From Favolaschia claudopus (Eukaryota > Basidiomycota > Agaricomycetes > Agaricales > Mycenaceae), in the NCBI GenBank assembly GCA_037176885.1, contig JAWWNJ010000001.1, positions 2,914,001 to 2,978,000 of the forward strand: a stretch of 64,000 bases of DNA, read 5' to 3'. Numbering within the stretch: the stretch's first letter is position 1; every line of letters begins with the position of its first letter. The notes below the pieces were generated by a model. That model made no database searches and was not told the origin of the DNA. It was given only the letters and a program-made list of their open reading frames with translations. Of this stretch, positions 1 through 10,087 are shown one piece after another. The translations under genes and the position numbers were made by a program.

Positions 1-975
1 AAAGCTGGCGGGAACAACGACGTTGCAACTCAACTTGCTGGTTAGTCATTTTGATTTTGATTCACCACTTTCATGATTCTCACGTCTGCATGACTCGCAG
101 CCGCGTCTCAAGCTGGTTTGCCCACCGCTGGCGCGGATGGTTCTGTCACCATGACCCTCCACCAGGTCAACCAGGACGGCGCAGGGTTCGATGATTCATA
201 GTCCCACCCGTTCACTTCAACTCTGACGCCATTCTAGACCTTATACCTGCGAGGTTTCTGGAGACGGTGGTAACACATTCCAAGCCGCGACTGTCACTCA
301 ACAAGTACCTGGGAAGTTCGGGTTGTCACTCGCCACTGCTACCGACTTCCCGCTCACCGCTCAAATGCCTGCGTAAGTGATTGTAGATCGACTTCTTATT
401 TCTGTATCTAACTCATTTGTTCATGCAGCGGCATGGCTTGCACTGCTGCAAGTTTACTCTGGTTTTTGTCTTTGTCTTCTCCCATTGATTGCGCTTTCAA
501 AATCTAGGGTCCTGATGGAAATGCTTGCATTATGAGATGTAGGAATCCGGCGCTCGCAGGGCCATTCGGCTCTTGCGTCGCTGTCGCCCAGGGGGGTGCC
601 GCTACTGCTGCAAGCAATGCCACTGCGTAAGCTGTAGATACTAAAACTCCGCATTCTACACCCCCTGACCTTGGTTACAGGGCTGCCGGCGATGCATCTG
701 CTGCTGATGCAGAGGTCGCTTCTGGCACTGTTGGAACTGGACAGGCCGTCACTAATGGGGCCGCAGGAAGTGCAGCCACTGCTACGGGCGCCGCTGGAGC
801 AGGAAAAGGTGGCATCCTAGGCGGGGTTGGTGCCGGTGGACAAGGCGCTCTCGGTGGTCTTTTGTCCGGGCTCATAGGTGCTGGAAAGGCTGCAAGGGAG
901 GAGTCCGCAAAGAAGCGCTACATCGATTCCCGTGTCGCGGGGAAGAGGTCTGGTTACTGGCTCGACAACCAGTAA
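1..975 (+). CDS. Egh16-like (DUF3129-type) secreted protein, 3' part
   Basis: The 5' end lies outside the window. Exons read across short introns (for example near 40-110, 373-430 and 629-680) give a conserved fungal segment: a start like GGNNDVATQLA, then MTLHQVNQDGAG, YTCEVSGDGGNTFQ, VTQQVPGKFGLSL, a GMACTA motif and a cysteine motif GPDGNACIMRCRNP followed by AGPFGSC. This pattern is that of the gEgh16/Mas3 family of small secreted proteins, first known from appressoria of plant pathogens and also found in saprotrophs. The C-terminus is rich in Gly and Ala (GGILGGVGAGGQ) and ends YWLDNQ before TAA at 973-975. The signal peptide would lie to the left of the window and cannot be checked. The role in this fungus is unknown; secretion and interaction with surfaces is an inference from the family. 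Confidence 0.7.
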
Positions 976-1220
976 ATTTGCCCATAGTACATACAGTATA
1001 TAGTCTTTCCTCATCGAACATTTGAATGAAGTGGTTTCCGGAATCTTGATGTTTCAACTTGAAGGGTCGTCAACGCCGTATGACGTATGGCGGGCTCGGC
1101 GCTATATTCAGCCTCGAGTGACTTCCAATTAGGGTTATTCAGAACAACGCGCCTTTTCCACATTGCATCGGCTGCGCAGAGGTTGTGCGGCCTGGCCAGT
1201 GGCTGTCGCTGTACTCTCCC

Positions 1221-4200
1221 ATGAGCGCTCTTGACTCCTCATCCCCCACCGAACAAACCCGCCACAAACCTCGTAGACGCTCCCGCCACCCATCTACAGC
1301 ATCCATCCGTTCTACCGCGTCAACGAGGTCCCCACGACCCGGCGTCTGGCGGCCTCCAAATCCGCTAAGAAATCGTACCGATAGTTTAAGCTCCGGCACG
1401 TCCGACCCCAGAATATCTCGCGTTGTGGCTGGTGCTGAAATCTCCACGAGCGCCGAGAGTGTTCGGGATAGGATGGAAGCATTCAATGTTACTACTGCTC
1501 CGGTCGCTGGACCCTCCTCCAGTCCTTCCCCGTCTACGACGAGTGATCTCCCCCCCATAACCGACTCTCCGTCGCCCTTACTTTCTGAGGACGAGTCCGA
1601 TGACATGTCCGCGACTGTCACCCTCGCCACTCCAGGAGACAGCAATGTTAATCCAATGGATTCTACCGCATCAGTAGCATTCCCAGTATCCGCTTCACCG
1701 CGCGCTTCATCTTGGTTTGGGTCGCTTTCTCGTGCCAAAGGGAAAGAAAGGCTCGTGGAAGTACAAGCTACGGCATCCGCGCCTAACCTTCTCTCCTCCT
1801 CTTCGACTTCGAGTGCCAGTATTCCCATACCGGCTCCGAATCTAGAGCCCTCCGTGTCCGAACCCACCACTTCATCCAATCCTTCCGCGCCCGAGCGGAC
1901 AGACCCGTTATTGACTGCGGCCGAAGGAGCGCAGTCGGTGTCGCAATCCCCGGCTTCCCAGAAAGCTGCATTGGCTAAACGCTCATGGTTTTCCTCGTCT
2001 CCCGTTCAATCCTCACCCCTCCGCGCAACCTCCCCGCCGCAACGCGTCCCGCCTCCCATACATATTCCAACTGATCCCCCACCACCAATGGACGACCCAA
2101 GCGTCCCGTCGAGCATCGATTCGTCTGTTCCGTTACCGGTCGCTACACCGCCCGCTGACACGACCGTCAGTTTCCCTCTCTCGGATGGCGTCTTGCTAGA
2201 TGACGGCAATGGGACGGTAAGAGGACGCCAACGACTTTCATCATTAAATCCAAGCACTGGACGCTTTGGAATTCACTTACCGCTACTCGGCGGTCATCGT
2301 GCTGCAGCGGCGACCACTGTTGTCGGCACAGAAGGTAGTGCCTCCCAGAGCTATTACTCCCGAGTTTATAACTGGTTATACCCAGACACGACCAGAGTTT
2401 CGACAGCAAATGAAACTACAACTATCACCACCACACGTACGCGACTTGTACTTGAGAAGCAATAAAGCAAGCTTACCTGCTCTTCCCAGAAACGTCTGAA
2501 ACCTCTGAAACTGCGACGCAAGGTGAGATCCAGTCTAAACTACCTGGAAACTCGCCGACTAATCGGAATTCATGATAGGCTCGACCACGACTGTGAGGAG
2601 AGGTGGGCCTTCTCGCATAAAACGGATGAGTCAAGCCCTAACCCTAGATATCTAGACACGTTAGAAACCCGCGTTACGTCAACGACAACCAATCTACCCA
2701 ATGTTACAGACTCTGGGGTTCAGATGAACGAGATAGAGCATCACAGCTCATGGTGGGACTACGTTGGATGGGGTGCTGCACAACCAACAACGCAACTCAT
2801 CGTGCAAGATACGACTGACCTTGAGGATGGTGGAGCAACACCCAAACCGGCACACAAGCCAATTCCGGAAAACTCAGAACAACCACCTGAAAATGGTGCA
2901 GCTCCCTCATCTGAGGAGAGTGACGCCAAGACCATTGGGCCCTCGTCTCCAGCGCCTCCTACCATAACCGTATCGCATGACGAAGAACAAGCTTCGTGGC
3001 TCTATCCGTGGACATGGTACGGAACGACACAAGCCCCGCCTCCCACTTCCTCACCGTCGGTCGAGGACAACAACGCAGAAAAACTTCTGAATACAGAGGA
3101 TGCTCCCGCCGGGACGGCTACGGAACCAGAACCTCGCCCAGCGTCCCCTGGTGCAGATGTTTCTTCTGCTGACAGTGCGGCTACAGCTGCTCAACAGCGA
3201 TATTGGACCTCATTTTTCACTTCGTCCTATTCACAATCAAGTGGAATGCAATCACCTGTCAATGGAGCAAGTAGCCCGTTGCGTGCATCGACATCCTTGC
3301 CAGCTGAGGTTCTGGCTACAGCTCCCGCTGACTCCGTCCCTCCTGAATCTGAACTCCGGCAAACGACCTCGTCGCTTTCTCTCAACTCCAACCCTATTGG
3401 AGAAAGTATAAGTTCCAACAGGTCAGGTTGGGTCTCGTTCTTGTCCTCTGGAACCCTGGGGTATGTATCGAGAAAGCCGGTCACATCTGGAGAGCCCGAG
3501 GTGATGGAGATCGAGTTCGAAGAAGGAAACGAGGGCGGGAAGGGCGGCGAAGAACCTACATCACCACCACAAACTGCTGCGCCTCCCCCAGTCGACAAAC
3601 CGAATTTGTCCAAGAAGGACAATACCAACAAAGCACAAGATGTGAAGACGGCTCCTGCTAGCAAGAAAGAGACCACGTCGACGCCTGAAATCAAACCATC
3701 GCCGTCCAATGGGACCGTGCTCACAGTCAAACCAACCCCGGAGAAAAAACAGACCGCTCCGCCGTTGACCATTTCCGAGACTGTGAAACGGCAAGTCGCC
3801 AACAATACTCCCACAGGATCAATCCGCGGCAAACGCGCGACCTCTCCGTCCCCCTCTGTAGTGTCGAAGTCATCGACCGGAACCAAGACACCAGCGAAGG
3901 CTCCTTCTATTGCGCCACCGAAATCGCCCGTTCCCAATCTCGTGCTCCCGACGTGGGCAGATACCTTCCACGCTCCCCCACGTTCTGTTGTCCCACCTCG
4001 CCTTCTTGATAATGGGAAGACTGTCGGACGGGTTGTGATGGAAAAGACTATGCGATTTGTCAGCGGCGTGCTATTTGCAGCGGACAGTCCGACAGTAAAG
4101 AAGAGGAGTTCTTCTGCAAATCATGGAAAGGGCAAGGGGAAGGATAGGGAGGAACGGGACCGGGACAAAAGATACGAGGAGTGGGGGCTTGGTTTACCTA

Positions 4201-5998
4201 GAGCTTGGGATATCTTGAAGCCCTCGGTCAGCAAAGGCGATGGCAGTGAGGCTAAGGAAGGAAATGTTGAAGACGTGTTGAGAGGGGCTAAGAATGTTGC
4301 TGTCATCGGAATCCATGGGTGGTTCCCTGGTACGAATTTCTTTCACTTAACTCAAGGGTTGCTTCTGACTTGCTGTTGAAGGTGCTCTCATTCAAAGTGT
4401 TCTTGGCGAGGTGAGCTATCATCCGTTTCCGACCAATTTTGGCATCCTCACAATCCCCAGCCAACGGGCACCAGTTCCAAATTCGTAAACATGTTGGTCG
4501 CCGCCCTGGAAGACTTTCAGTCTACATACAACGTCAAGCTCGAAAAAATTACACGCATTCCTCTGGAGGGTGAAGGCACGATCGAACGAAGAGTTGAAAA
4601 GTATACCGATCTCCTGCCGCACCATTCAAGGAGCTGACCGTCTTCATCAGACTCTACACCGCTTTGACCTCGAATTCCGAATGGATGGATGCGATACATG
4701 GAGCCGATGTGATCTTCGTAGCAACACATTCTCAAGGTATGGATATTGAGACGAAGTGCGTGTTCGTTTTACTTAGCATTTGACCGTAATAGGCACCATC
4801 GTCTCGACGCACATCTTGGATCGTTTGATAAGAGAGAAGCATATTCGGACGGGCGGATCCGATGTTTCTAAGGATCCCAGCAGTCTCACCGCTGCTGCAA
4901 CCTCTACCGCAACTGCCAACGCCCTTCCTGCGCCTCCTCCCCAGAGAGTCTGCTGCTTGGCTCTAGCTGGCGTTTCACAAGGCCCTCTGCGATATCTCAG
5001 CTCGAGCTCTCTCTTTTTGCCATATATTCAGGTAGAACTCTCGTCTTTCGCTTCCACGAATCCTCAGTTTTGACGATATCGTAGTACTTTGAGAATGCTG
5101 CTGCCAAGGAACTATTTGAATTCCAAGTGATTTACACATCTTGCCGCTGCTTGATCGTCACTGATATACCATCTTCAGAACACGGAGAATGAAGTCTCAA
5201 AGACATACGTCAATGCCCTGAGAAACGTCCTCGACAATGGAACAAAAATAGTCTACGTCGCTAGTTTGAACGACCAGGTCGTCCCCATATATTCGGGGCT
5301 TTTCACTGCAGCTTCACATCCTCTCATACTACGGGCGCTCTACATCGACGGCGACGCTTATCACTCCAGTGACTTCCTTTCCAACCTCCTCGTTCTGCTC
5401 ATTCGGATGTTGAACGCTGGACTCACGGACAGCGGATTGATCATGCATCTATCAGAAGCTACCGCGGGTTCGCTCAACGGTGTAGGTCACTCGACGGTCT
5501 ACGAAGAGCTCTCCACATATTCGTACGCATTCCCGCCATACTTCCATTGATCAGTCTAATATTTTTTTTCAGCTTGGTACAGTGGTTTCTATTTGTTCAG
5601 CGCAAATCTCATGCGGAAAACGATAGGCTGTCAAATATCTCTTCCTCACTAACAGCGGTTTCGATACACATCCCAAGCTTGAGGTGGAGCCTTTCAACGC
5701 CGCCACGGAGCAGAATGATTATGAGGTGCAATCGGTACCACGTAACATGAGAACTGACCCTGATTGCCCTTCTCAGATACCGTGGTCGCTGCGTGATTTG
5801 ATTGCTCAGGAAACCATATCTTACTTCTTCTCGAAAGAGATTATTCAACTGGCGGGCGCTTTCCGGCATTGGCATCCTAAAACCACTATACTGCGAGATA
5901 TCAAGCGCAAGCTCCAACCCATCCAGAGGCTACCATCGTCCTTTACGCCCTCAGCAGATGCTGAAACCGCTCCCGCCACATCAACCAGTAAATTGTAA
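1221..5998 (+). CDS. YML020W-type alpha/beta-hydrolase-like protein with long disordered N-terminus
   Basis: One multi-exon gene. The N-terminal half (1221-4319) is Ser/Pro/Thr-rich and disordered. The C-terminal third is conserved: NVAVIGIHGWFPG, then ALIQSVLGE, FVNMLVAALEDF, DVIFVATHSQGT (a nucleophile-elbow-like HSQG), LALAGVSQGPL, IVYVASLNDQVVP and a tail WHPKTTILRDIKRKL. This is the family of yeast YML020W, a hydrolase-fold protein of unknown function. The long ORF to 2465 joins the next part through an intron at 2437-2489 (CACAC|GTACGC to CCCAG|AAACG), a 33-nt exon 2490-2522, and a second intron starting at 2523 (GTGAGA) that ends at 2655 or 2709; both joins keep the frame and the T/S/E-rich composition. 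Later introns of about 45-60 bp interrupt the hydrolase part. Start: the ATG at 1221 (MSALDSSSP) is preferred over an in-frame ATG at 1185. Repeated Trp-rich motifs occur along the N-terminus. Confidence 0.8.
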
Positions 5999-6505
5999 TA
6001 TTAATTTGAAGTTTCACAGGTGTAACATACGCGGGCACTTACTTAGAGCATATACACACGCTAGATCTTGTATTAGGGAGGCTGCTAATTAATGCTACTT
6101 CGTTCGTTGACTGAAGCAGGCCAGAGCCGCCATCAGTTGCCTGGTTCTTCTACGTAGGCCATATACGGTATACTTTGACTTGAAAGGGCTGCCCAGGTTG
6201 ACGACTTGAGATGCATTGATATGATGTGGCGAAAGTCAATGACTGTAGCATACAATCTTCTGGACGAGTTGTATGTAGGTACAGTACCTGTCAGTTCCTG
6301 ATTGGGACCGCGGCAGTAATACACCCTTCCTTCCTTCCTATCGGAAAAAACGTTGGGCGTGGGCATGCACGGCGGAGGCAGATATACTGCTTTGCTATTT
6401 CTTCTTGTTCTCTACTTGGGAGCAACCTAGATTAACTCTTCGAGATTTTTGAACTTACAGTATCAAACAGGTAGACATTACAATGGTGAATACACACGAC
6501 GAAAT
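5999..6505. other. convergent intergenic spacer
   Basis: This 507 bp lies between the stop codon of the YML020W-type gene on the plus strand and the stop codon of LSG1 on the minus strand, so it should hold two 3' untranslated regions. The short open frames here show no conserved motif on either strand. I see no repeat or RNA gene. Confidence 0.6.
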
Positions 6506-8871
6506 CTAAACATCATAACCTTTCCCACTTCTTTGCTTGACACGCTTCATTTTTTTGTGATGCTTCTTGCCCTCACCAAGGACACCACCCTGGTTCGCAA
6601 GAACAGCTGCGACCCGAGCCCTGCGGCCACTGAGTGGTGTACCATCATCAGCGACAGAATTCTGATGGGGATAAGTCCGTGAACGAGAAAATGCCTTCCC
6701 ATCCAGTTGGCCGGAACCTTGGACATATGGCCGGGGAGAGAGAGTAGAATTGTTTTCGAAGAAATTCCGATCAAGTGCTCCAGATTTGGAGTCTTGCGGG
6801 CCACCTGCGGTTCCAGTCTCTGAGGGTGAAACAGCCATGGATGCCACGAAAGTGTCTGCTCCTTTCCCCACCCGAGTCAATGGTGCTCTCTTCTTGTCTG
6901 CGAATCTCAGAAGAGCGAGCTCATGCGTTCGTTTATTGAATTCTCCTTCCGCTATATCCGGTGGAGGATGACAATAAAGGAGTTTCGCATTGATGTAGTC
7001 CTTCATAACGTATCTTGCTGCTCGGGCTTCGTCGGGATTACCTTGCCCCGATCGTGTATATCCTCTGCCGACTACGATCGGAGTGGTTCAGCAACAAGAT
7101 TGTGATTGAAGAAGATGGCCGCGTACTTGCGTATGCGATCAAGAAATTTTCCGCAGTCACTTGTCCGTCGCCTCCCTCATCGGCGCCTTTCACTTTGATT
7201 GCTAAGCCATAGGTGGCCTCTAGAACCTCCTTTGGAATGCGTTTCACCACCAAGGCTGTTGGTCCAGTATGCTCCTTCATCTGGTCAATCGGAAGAACGC
7301 CATCACAGATCAAGTCGGCCTTGGTCGTCGCAAACTGCGGGAATACGAGACCAGGGCAATCACACAGCGTCATCGAGTCCGACAAATTTATTGTCTGAAA
7401 ATGTTTGGTTTTCCCCGGCGTCGAAGATACGCTGACCTTTTTCTCGCCGAGGAGAGAGTTGATTGTGCTGGACTTGCCCACATTAGGGTACCCTACGAGA
7501 CCCACTACAAGCTTGGTAGGGGCCTCTCCGGAAGAGGACGTGAAATCTATCCGATTCAGCTTTTCTTTTGAATGGAATGCAGAAAAGCTTACGAGATAAT
7601 TCCGGAGCTGCTCGTTCGAACAGATTCTCCAGCTCTAATACAGACAAGACCTTTGCTCTAGGATCTTGTCCTTCGGGTGACTCCTCTTCTGCCGAGAAAT
7701 AGAATTCCTCCATATCCGAATCTGAGTTATCCTCGCTGCCGTCGTCAGAAATTTCTTCCTCGTCGCTGGCGGTGTCTTCTTCCTCATCCGCGTCATCAAC
7801 GGGGGGTTCCCCGTCCTTGGAGTACGTGTGCTTATCCAGAGCATCGCGACGAGCCTGCTGTAGAGCAGCAGCATTGGCGGCTGAGAAGAAAGCGTATTGG
7901 ATGCCTTGCTTGTCAAAATGGTCGGCCCACAAGCATCTGAATCCTATTGAGCCCACGCACAAGCACTATTGATCTATCTTACCTTTGTTGAGCGGTCAGA
8001 AGATCTGCTTTGTTGATCAACAGCAAGCACCGTCTCTTACCAGAGCCTGTTCCGCTTTCGCCCTCTGCGCCTTCAACGTCGTGTACATATGCTTCTAGAT
8101 CTTCGCATCGAAAGCGGAGAGGGTTGCGAGCATCCACAATTTGAACCACGAGATGAGAACGTTCTAAAACACGCCAAAGTTGTCGCCAGACTTCCAAGTT
8201 GCGCTCGAACGGTGTCAGGAGAAATTTATCTTCCTCTTGAAGACTGAGGCAATGAGCGTGGCCAAATCGTAGAGAAAAAGGAAACCGTACGAAGCGAGTC
8301 CCCTCCGCCAGTCAAGAAATGCAGCCTTTTCTCGCTTCTCAAGCTCGGCTGGGGTCATGCTCTTCGTCCATGCTGGTCTCCTAGGCACCCTGAGTCGTTT
8401 CTTATTTTCCTGGTGCTTTTTCAGGGTTGAAATCTCTTCCTGCTCAGTGAGGAGATAGGGATTCTGGTGAGAACCGGCCGACTGTTGGATTATTTTCAGA
8501 TTTCGTCGTTCTAAACAGGAGCCATACTCAGGCAACAGGTTTCAAGGAAACAGAGTACGCGCCAGCGGTGAAGTCAGTCCCCGCTAGTTGAGCGGTGTTG
8601 AGAAATTCGTCCAAGTCCGCCTCTTGTGTAACGGATTTTAGACGAGATGTTGGGTCGATATCGGTAACATACTGCCATCCTCCTCGATGAACAAGCACAG
8701 TCAAGACCAAAAATCGGGAGCTAACCAGGCCAGATTCTTGCATTTTTTTGGCATCTTTTGCCTTTTTGTTGATTATGGCGCGACCAAGGCCGCTGGGATT
8801 CGGATCTCTTCTCGGAGGCTGGAGATGAAGCTTCAAAACAACGAATTTATGGCCGAAGGCGCGCTCACCAT
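6506..8871 (-). CDS. LSG1: Large subunit GTPase 1 (60S export adaptor recycling)
   Basis: Circularly permuted YlqF/MMR1-family GTPase, which in yeast releases the export adaptor Nmd3 from cytoplasmic pre-60S particles. Order of motifs: PSGLGRAIINKKAKDA, VTQEADLDEFL, VPRRPAWTKSMTPAELEK with FLDWRRGLA, EVWRQLWRVLERSHLVVQIVDARNP, NKADLL (G4), an acidic insert rich in D/E, then GLVGYPNVGKSS (G1), SSTPGKTKHFQT and DCPGLVFP (G3), and a basic tail with HHKKMKR. G4 preceding G1 is the permuted order of the family. Several introns of about 50 bp interrupt it. The best start is the ATG at 8871-8869, followed at once by an intron (8868-8819, GTGAGC to CTCCAG), giving MPPRRDPNPSG, which resembles the MPPK start of other LSG1 proteins. 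The gene is divergent from the LYR gene, with 65 bp between the start codons. Confidence 0.9.
8869..8871 (-). other. LSG1: start-codon-only coding exon of LSG1
   Basis: The only ATG that joins in frame to the conserved LSG1 N-terminus is at 8871-8869. Reading straight on from it gives a stop after twelve codons. Removing a 50-bp GT-AG intron (8868-8819) that begins directly after the G of ATG gives MPPRRDPNPSGLGRAI. The first exon therefore carries the 5' untranslated region plus exactly the start codon. Confidence 0.7.
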
Positions 8872-8936
8872 CGCGGTCGACAATACTAATATGAGATAAT
8901 CGTGATCTTGATTCGGAAGGCCGAAAAGCTGTGCAA

Positions 8937-10080
8937 ATGTCTTCTCACCGCGAATTGTTTGCGCTCTATAAAACCTTCCTCCGCCATACTCGACGCTTAC
9001 CACAGCTCTACCTTCGGTTTGCATTAACCCAGCTGGATTTAGTCGATTCTTAATTAATAGAACAGGCAGTTTTGGCGGACGAAAGGTTCCGACGATGTTC
9101 GTTCCATTCTCCGGACTGGAAGTTCCCACATTCGCGTTCAGAAGATGAAGCGCTTGAACAAAGTCGGCGTCTTTTTTGCTTTTCTCCTTCTCAGAGCACC
9201 AACTCCTGTGCAGGACGTAAGAAAAATTGAAGCAGCGACTAATAAACACAACGTTGAGGCGTTTAACCATATACTCGATGTCGCGTATGGCCGAAAAGGC
9301 AAGCTAAAACAAGAGCTTATGGAGGTCAGATTTGAGCTTAGTTGTTGTACTTGCTAAAAACGTGCGCAGCCTCTACTCTCTGAACCCCGTGAACCTCTGC
9401 CGCCCAGAATCATAGCCTCTGTGGCAAAGTCTCAACCACCAGTGTATTCGCTGGAGTTGCGGGCATTGTTAGCATCTGCAGCATCTCGCTCGACTGGCAA
9501 GGGTGTAACACAGCAGGTTCTGGATTCCCCCCCAAAGCTACCTCCTCGCGCCGATCCCAAGTCTGAACAAGCAAGGTCACTTGGTCCGTTCAGCAAACGA
9601 CGCGAGAAAAACATAAGATGGCGTTTTTTCGTGGAACAATCGAACTATGTATGGCCCCCACTGCAATCTGAAGTGGACAACAGTTCCGCTGCCTCCTACG
9701 GAGAGCAACATTGTACCACGATTCGAGCCCTGCCGATGCAAGGGCTCCGTGTCTTCGAAGATCTCGAGACTCTCGCTTCTCCTCCATCTGGCAGAACTTT
9801 CCATAGCACAGACCGTCTTCAGTCAGCAGGGTTCACTGTTCCCAGATGGCTACGACGTCGTTATCAAGCACTGTTGACTCGAATCCCCACATTGACCTAT
9901 AAAGTGCAACCGAACAACACTACGCGCTGTGTGGTATCTCAATCTACAAAAGCAATGGGACGCAAACCCGTCGACGTGGATGTCTCGGATGTGGAGTGGT
10001 TGACCGAGTCTTCGTCGTCAGCACAGAAAGCAACTAATCCACGGTCCATTCCAAACCAACGACATGTACAACAACAATAA
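8937..10080 (+). CDS. Cup1-type LYR-motif protein
   Basis: Four exons: 8937-9016, 9066-9162, 9214-9324 and 9370-10080, together 999 nt (332 residues plus stop), with all joins in phase. The N-terminus MSSHRELFALYKTFLRHTRRLP holds an LYK variant of the LYR tripeptide and a second LYLR, followed by a helical basic region (VRSILRTGSSHIRVQKMKRLNK) and the conserved block DVRKIEAATNKHNVEAF plus AYGRKGKLKQELMEPLL. A middle motif LPPRADPKSEQARSLGPFSKRRE with NIRWRFF is typical of fungal Cup1/LYR domain proteins. LYR proteins act mainly in mitochondria as Fe-S cluster, respiratory-complex or mitoribosome assembly factors with acyl-carrier protein; the exact client here is unknown. The stop at 10080 is only 7 bp from the stop of convergent SEC8. 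Confidence 0.75.
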
Positions 10081-10087
10081 ATTACAA

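Noticed and set aside
1139..1879. 246-residue open frame on the minus strand
   Set aside because: Antisense of the Ser/Pro-rich N-terminus of the YML020W-type gene. Low complexity of the sense strand creates long open antisense frames, and no conserved motif is seen.
3227..3937. 236-residue open frame on the minus strand
   Set aside because: Also antisense to the disordered part of the same gene; composition follows from the sense codons.
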